A stretch of 64,000 nt of DNA, from positions 1 through 64,000 of the forward strand of contig NZ_JABBMT010000001.1 in the NCBI RefSeq assembly GCF_012927645.1. The letters are read 5' to 3'. Source of the DNA: Pseudoalteromonas arctica (lineage in GTDB: Bacteria; Pseudomonadota; Gammaproteobacteria; Enterobacterales; Alteromonadaceae). Position 1 is the stretch's first letter. Each line of letters opens with the position of its first letter. A program made the translations under genes and the position numbers. Of this stretch, positions 59,808 through 64,000 are shown piece by piece. Under the pieces are notes generated by a model. The model saw only the letters and a list, made by a program, of their open reading frames with translations. It was not told the DNA's origin and did not search any database.

Positions 59808-60613
59808 GTTCGTGTCCTTCGTTTTGGTCTAAAGTAATCTGTATTACTATAAAACTCGGGGTTATTATTATCATACCAGCCTGGTACGCCTAGCAGCGGT
59901 AATGGAGATAGCTGACTATTGTCCCTTAAACAGTTATCAATGCTAATCATCTCATAAAGGGTTTGATCAATACACTGATACTGCTGGGCTAAATCTTTAC
60001 AAAATATGTCATTTGGTACTTTTACAAATAATGCTTTACCTGTCAGACCAATATACGGCTTTGTTAGCATTTCATAATTGGCGTGACCGAACATAAATGG
60101 CGCAATAGTTTTCCCCCACAACGCTCTTTGTTCAATAAATGCCTGCTGCCATTGATGATTTTTAAGCAGTTTAGGCCAAACATCATCACTTACAGCAAGT
60201 ACAACCCCACATTCATCAAACAAGGTTAAGGCATTGCGATGTTTTGAGCGTACTTTAGTGCCATGCTGTGTGATCTCTTCAACATGACGCTGATTGATCA
60301 ATGCTTTTGTTTTAGGAAATAAGCACCAGATAAGTCCGCCAAATAAGTCATGCCAATTTTGTTGTCGGGTTGGGACTTGTCCGGTATCAAAAATGATTTG
60401 TTCATAATAGCGCTCTTCCTCACTAAAGCAGGCATCGTCAACAAAACGAATTGATTGTTGATTTGCATTTTTAGCATCTAAATATGATGAAAACCACGCA
60501 CATTGCGGCCAGTCAGGTAAACGGGTTAAAGAAAACAGTGTATTTAAATGGCTAAAAGCACCATTTTCTAAACTGGCGCTATGCCATTGTTCGTAAGGGG
60601 TAAAACGCTTCAT
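59804..60613 (-). CDS. DUF3025 domain protein
   Basis: The 269-aa protein matches DUF3025 by its opening RFTPYEQWHSASLENGAFSH and the DLFGGLIWCLFPKTKALINQ then LTLFDECGVVLAVSDDVWP region. The family is of unknown function, common in gammaproteobacteria. It has no signal peptide or membrane segment. It heads the NatAB operon with a four-base overlap and may be functionally unrelated to transport. Confidence 0.8.
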   Translation of the reverse strand: MKRFTPYEQWHSASLENGAFSHLNTLFSLTRLPDWPQCAWFSSYLDAKNANQQSIRFVDDACFSEEERYYEQIIFDTGQVPTRQQNWHDLFGGLIWCLFPKTKALINQRHVEEITQHGTKVRSKHRNALTLFDECGVVLAVSDDVWPKLLKNHQWQQAFIEQRALWGKTIAPFMFGHANYEMLTKPYIGLTGKALFVKVPNDIFCKDLAQQYQCIDQTLYEMISIDNCLRDNSQLSPLPLLGVPGWYDNNNPEFYSNTDYFRPKRRTRT

Positions 60614-60721
60614 GAGTATCTTTAGCTTTACAATTATTATGGTTGGAGTTTACCGCAAAAACTGGTTCTCTTTAATAGAAGTTCTTATACTGAGCTCACT
60701 TAAAACAAAAAAAGAGCGACT

Positions 60722-62347
60722 ATGAAACGTTATTTTTCTCTTACACTCCTTGCAACTGCGGTACTTGCAGGATGTGCAACAACAAGTCTCACCTCTGATG
60801 ATGTTAGCAAAGGGTATAATTCAATCAATGCCCAACAACTTGCTGAGCATGTCAAAGTGCTTGCCTCCGATGAATTTGGTGGCCGCGCCCCATCTTCAAA
60901 AGGTGAGGAGCTCACACTGGCGTACCTTACTGAAGAATTTAAAAAACTAGGTTATCAACCAGGTAATGGCGACAGCTTTTTACAAGAAGTACCGTTGGTG
61001 TCTCTTGAAGCTGATCCAAACATGGTGTTAACTATCGGTGGCAAAGATTACCAGTATAAAAAAGATATGGTGATGGGCAGCAGTCGCATTAGCGAACGCC
61101 AAAGTATTAAAGACTCTGAACTAGTATTTGTTGGTTACGGTGTTAATGCCCCAGAATATAATTGGAATGATTACGCAGGTTTAGATGTTAAAGGTAAAAC
61201 TGTAGTGATCTTAGTCAATGATCCTGGTTTTGCTACAAAGGATCCTGCTTTGTTTACTGGTGACGCCATGACTTACTATGGCCGTTGGACTTACAAATAT
61301 GAAGAAGCCAGCCGTCAAGGTGCTGCTGGGGCTATCATCATCCATGAAACTGCACCGGCCTCTTATCCTTGGTCTGTGGTTGAAAACTCATGGAGTGGCG
61401 AGCAGTTTGGTTTTCAAAAAGAAAACAATAATATGGACAGGGTAGCCGTTGAAGGTTGGGTAACTACAGAGGTTGCTAATGAGCTTTTCACTAAAGCAGG
61501 TTTAGATTTTGCCACAGCGAAAGCCAATGCAGCAAAAGGCGCTTATCATGTCGATATGGGCGATTTAACCGCGTCTGTTGCAGTTAAAAACACCATCAAA
61601 AAATCAATTTCATATAACTTCATTGCGACTTTACCCGGTAGTGAAAAATCAGATGAGCATATTATATACTCAGCACACTGGGATCACTTAGGCACTGATA
61701 AAAACCGTAAAGGCGACCAAATCTACAATGGTGCCCATGATAACGCGACAGGTACTGCAGGCTTAATTGAAGTAGCTGAAGCGTTTGCAAGTTTACCAAA
61801 GCACCCTAGCCGCTCGATGACCTTTTTAGCTGTAACAGCTGAAGAGCAAGGTTTATTAGGATCTAAATACTATGCTACACACCCAGTAATTGCAGCAAAT
61901 AAGACAGTCGCTAATATTAATATGGATAGCTTGAATTTGTTAGGCAAAGTAAAAGATATCAGCGTGGTTGGTATTGGTAAATCTGAAATGGACTCGCTAT
62001 TAGCACAGGCAGCGAATGCACAAGGGCGTACTGTATCGGGCGATCCTAAACCATCTTCAGGCGGATACTATCGCTCTGATCATTTTGCTTTTGCCAACAT
62101 GGGTATTCCAGCCATGTATGCTGGCGGTGGCAGTGAAGCACTTGACGAGGATACGGCCAATTACCGTAAACGCATGAGCTTAGTGCTACGTGGTTGTTAC
62201 CATCAACCATGTGACAGATACCGTGATGAATGGGATCTATCGGGAGCTGTACAAGACTTACAACTGTTTTATCAAGTAGGTTTTGATATTTCTGAGCAAC
62301 CACAATGGCCAAAGTGGAATGCAAACTCAGAATTTCAACGTAAGTAG
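60722..62347 (+). CDS. M28-family aminopeptidase lipoprotein
   Basis: The 541-aa protein is a lipoprotein (signal ending in the lipobox VLAGC, Cys18). It has a protease-associated insert (about residues 130-250) and an M28 zinc-peptidase domain: YSAHWDHLGTD (His and Asp zinc region), NGAHDNATGTAGLIEVAEAF (bridging Asp), AVTAEEQGLLGSKYYATHPV (catalytic Glu pair) and YRSDHFAFANMGIPAMYAGG with the final His. It should remove N-terminal residues from peptides at the cell surface. It adds to the secreted peptidases of this window. Confidence 0.93.
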   Translation: MKRYFSLTLLATAVLAGCATTSLTSDDVSKGYNSINAQQLAEHVKVLASDEFGGRAPSSKGEELTLAYLTEEFKKLGYQPGNGDSFLQEVPLVSLEADPNMVLTIGGKDYQYKKDMVMGSSRISERQSIKDSELVFVGYGVNAPEYNWNDYAGLDVKGKTVVILVNDPGFATKDPALFTGDAMTYYGRWTYKYEEASRQGAAGAIIIHETAPASYPWSVVENSWSGEQFGFQKENNNMDRVAVEGWVTTEVANELFTKAGLDFATAKANAAKGAYHVDMGDLTASVAVKNTIKKSISYNFIATLPGSEKSDEHIIYSAHWDHLGTDKNRKGDQIYNGAHDNATGTAGLIEVAEAFASLPKHPSRSMTFLAVTAEEQGLLGSKYYATHPVIAANKTVANINMDSLNLLGKVKDISVVGIGKSEMDSLLAQAANAQGRTVSGDPKPSSGGYYRSDHFAFANMGIPAMYAGGGSEALDEDTANYRKRMSLVLRGCYHQPCDRYRDEWDLSGAVQDLQLFYQVGFDISEQPQWPKWNANSEFQRK

Positions 62348-62440
62348 TTCTATTTAATCACAACCTTAAATTCAAATTTAAACTAACTTTGATTTGGCTA
62401 TCGAAAAACTCAAACAGAGTAATCGATTTAAATAGAGTTA

Positions 62441-62460
62441 AATGATATTGATTATCATTT
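62441..62460. promoter_or_regulatory. Fur box upstream of the membrane transporter
   Basis: AATGATATTGATTATCATTT is a strong match to the Fur/Mur consensus (GATAATGATAATCATTATC core, with NATNATNAT type symmetry). It lies 47 bp upstream of the ATG at 62508. Confidence 0.85.
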
Positions 62461-62507
62461 AATTAAAATATACAGTGTGACCTAGTTAATTTATTAGGTC
62501 ACATTGT

Positions 62508-63680
62508 ATGATTTTACTCTCTCACATTGGTGCTATTACTCCCGCCTCAAAACGCTTTTTGAGCCAAAATAAACGCTTACTGCTGCCTTTATTTATTTTA
62601 ACTTGCCTTGCAATACCGCAATTACGCGAAATAACAATGACCGCACTGAGTGATGCATTTTTTCAAGTGAGTGTGTTTGTTGCCGCAACTCTTTTAATTT
62701 ATTACTACGCTATAGAACACTTACCTCAATTAGAGCTTAGTTATTTAAGTGCCAAGTCACCTATGTTAGAAATTAGCTTTGCAGCAGTTTTAGGTGCATT
62801 ACCTGGCTGTGGTGGGGCTATTATTGTGGTTACTCAATTTACAAAAGGCCAAGCAAGCTTTGGCGCTATTGTTGCCGTGCTAACAGCCACAATGGGCGAT
62901 GCAGCGTTTTTATTACTTGCTACCCGCCCTACTGAAGGCTTGTTAATTATGGGCACAGGGTTGGTTGTGGGTACATTCAGTGGTTTGCTGGTGAATACCA
63001 TACACAAAAAAAACTTTTTACGCCCAACAGCGCAAGAACATAAGCACCACATTAAAATATTCTCAACTAACATTATTAAAATCAGTAAACCGGTTTGGAT
63101 GGTAGCAATTATCCCAAGCCTTATAATTGCCTTTTTGATTGCGTTTAATGTTGATTTTTCACAGTATGGTGCAAGCACAAGTACTGTGATCACACTATTT
63201 GGTGCAGTAATGGCTTTATTTATTGTTAGTATTTGGGCACTTTCGTCAAGAGGCGAAAGCTATCAAGAAGTCACGTCAGAAGACGATGCATGTAACCCCC
63301 CTTCTAAAATAATAAAAGTATTACAAGATACCCATTTTGTAACGGCATGGGTTGTCGCTTCTTTTATGCTATTTGAGATTTTGGTTAACATTGTAGGAAT
63401 TGATTTAAAAACGTGGTTTGTACATTACGCCTATTTAGCGCCATTAATTGCAGTACTTATTGGATTTTTACCCGGCTGTGGCCCGCAAATAATTGTTACA
63501 ACTCTTTATATTCAAGGCATTATTCCCTTTAGTGCTTTAGCAGGAAACGCGATTTCTAACGACGGTGATGCGTTATTTCCAGCAATAGCAATGGCACCAC
63601 GCGCCGCATTAGTCGCGACTATTTATTCAGCCATTCCTGCCATGCTGGTTGGGTATGGGTTATATTTCTTTGGGGTGTAA
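62508..63680 (+). CDS. Putative metal transporter (arsenic/manganese exporter-like membrane protein)
   Basis: The 390-aa protein has about 10 transmembrane segments and two related halves, each with a PGCGG or PGCGP turn: LPGCGGAIIVVTQF and LPGCGPQIIVTTLYIQGIIP. This pattern is that of the family labelled ArsP_2/putative manganese transporter. A Fur box precedes it, so expression should respond to iron or manganese. Direction of transport is inferred from the family only. No other metal genes lie nearby in the window. Confidence 0.75.
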   Translation: MILLSHIGAITPASKRFLSQNKRLLLPLFILTCLAIPQLREITMTALSDAFFQVSVFVAATLLIYYYAIEHLPQLELSYLSAKSPMLEISFAAVLGALPGCGGAIIVVTQFTKGQASFGAIVAVLTATMGDAAFLLLATRPTEGLLIMGTGLVVGTFSGLLVNTIHKKNFLRPTAQEHKHHIKIFSTNIIKISKPVWMVAIIPSLIIAFLIAFNVDFSQYGASTSTVITLFGAVMALFIVSIWALSSRGESYQEVTSEDDACNPPSKIIKVLQDTHFVTAWVVASFMLFEILVNIVGIDLKTWFVHYAYLAPLIAVLIGFLPGCGPQIIVTTLYIQGIIPFSALAGNAISNDGDALFPAIAMAPRAALVATIYSAIPAMLVGYGLYFFGV

Positions 63681-63687
63681 TTCACGG

Positions 63688-63721
63688 CTTTAAAAGCTCA
63701 GCGATCACAGAGCTTTTAAAG
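63688..63721. terminator. Bidirectional terminator between transporter and DUF805 gene
   Basis: CTTTAAAAGCTC (63688-63699) and GAGCTTTTAAAG (63710-63721) form a perfect 12-bp stem with a 10-nt loop between convergent genes. Confidence 0.7.
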
Positions 63722-63733
63722 TATTGGGTAGAT

Positions 63734-64000
63734 TTATTCGACTACTAGTTCAACTTCTTTTGGGTTAGCGCCGTGATCATTTTCGCCTTCTTGCGAATCT
63801 TGCGCTAAGAAGATGATTAATACGATCCAACCAATTATTGGCACCAGCCAAAGTAACTGCCACCAGCCAGAACGGTTCGTATCATGAAGACGTCGAGCAC
63901 CTGCGCTTAATTGAGGGATCAACACAGCCAAACTATATAGTGTTCCTATGATCGCAGTACCTGTGAAATAATCTATTGCACCAGTGACACACGAAAAAAT
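63734..64000 (-). CDS. DUF805 membrane protein, N-terminus outside the window
   Basis: The 88 visible residues run in frame to the window edge. They include a membrane segment (AIIGTLYSLAVLIPQLSA), the family signature GARRLHDTNRSGWWQLLW, a second membrane segment (LVPIIGWIVLIIFLAQD) and the tail SQEGENDHGANPKEVEL, all typical of DUF805 inner-membrane proteins. Only the C-terminal two thirds are present. Function of the family is unknown. Confidence 0.85.
   Translation of the reverse strand: MFSCVTGAIDYFTGTAIIGTLYSLAVLIPQLSAGARRLHDTNRSGWWQLLWLVPIIGWIVLIIFLAQDSQEGENDHGANPKEVELVVE

Overview
The window looks like chromosomal DNA of a marine gammaproteobacterium of the order Alteromonadales, most likely Pseudoalteromonas or a close relative. 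This is inferred from the AT-rich composition, the housekeeping genes (purEK, ybiT, fabA, rmf, proS, etfAB and ETF-QO, maeA, miaE), the oxygen-dependent MesX/MesD methionine synthase pair, a rhombosortase, several secreted peptidases, and a dif-integrated filamentous prophage of a kind known from sea-ice Pseudoalteromonas. No rRNA, tRNA or CRISPR array was seen.

Region 1 (1-3.7 kb) is accessory: gene remnants (a MORN-repeat fragment, an IS256-type transposase N-terminus), a HigBA toxin-antitoxin pair, a GNAT acetyltransferase and a membrane-anchored esterase. Region 2 (3.7-21.4 kb) is core: a porin, the ABC-F ATPase ybiT with an apparent ATC start codon, purEK, a YeiH-type exporter, secreted hydrolases (an endonuclease/exonuclease/phosphatase protein, an S9 peptidase lipoprotein, gamma-glutamyltransferase), rhombosortase, malic enzyme, and miaE next to a decayed gene.

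Region 3 (21.6-30.4 kb) is a complete-looking filamentous (inovirus) prophage between two dif-like sites. The left site keeps a perfect XerD half-site. A leftward DUF3693 regulator faces a rightward operon: small membrane protein, HUH replication initiator, ssDNA-binding protein, small membrane protein, a leaderless 44-aa coat protein, terminator, a 25-aa pVII/pIX-like peptide, an adsorption protein with a 40-triplet collagen-like stalk, a pVI-like protein and the Zot/pI assembly ATPase. After zot come a 55-nt hairpin (packaging-signal candidate), two small ribbon-helix-helix-like proteins, an array of repeats with exact 44-bp spacing, and a DUF3653 regulator whose ribosome-binding site lies inside a hairpin loop. 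No secretin gene is present, so phage exit presumably uses a host secretin.

Region 4 (30.5-47.9 kb) holds a CheY-like receiver, a MoxR-DUF58-transglutaminase operon, an antiporter, thioesterase, M23 peptidase, QueD-like protein, fabA with a FabR operator, rmf, a 265-bp structured MITE-like repeat, acuR-acuI with a shared operator, VF530, a TSUP exporter, mesX-mesD and a rimJ remnant. Region 5 (47.9-64 kb) holds an unusual Ser/Thr-kinase-like protein, etfBA diverging from ETF-QO around LiuR-like palindromes, a thioesterase, trmO, proS, an LpxH-like phosphoesterase, a NatAB ABC exporter, DUF3025, an M28 peptidase lipoprotein, a Fur-box-preceded membrane transporter and a partial DUF805 protein. 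The etf genes, thioesterases and acuI point to fatty-acid, branched-chain amino-acid and DMSP/acrylate catabolism, and the secreted peptidases to growth on peptides.
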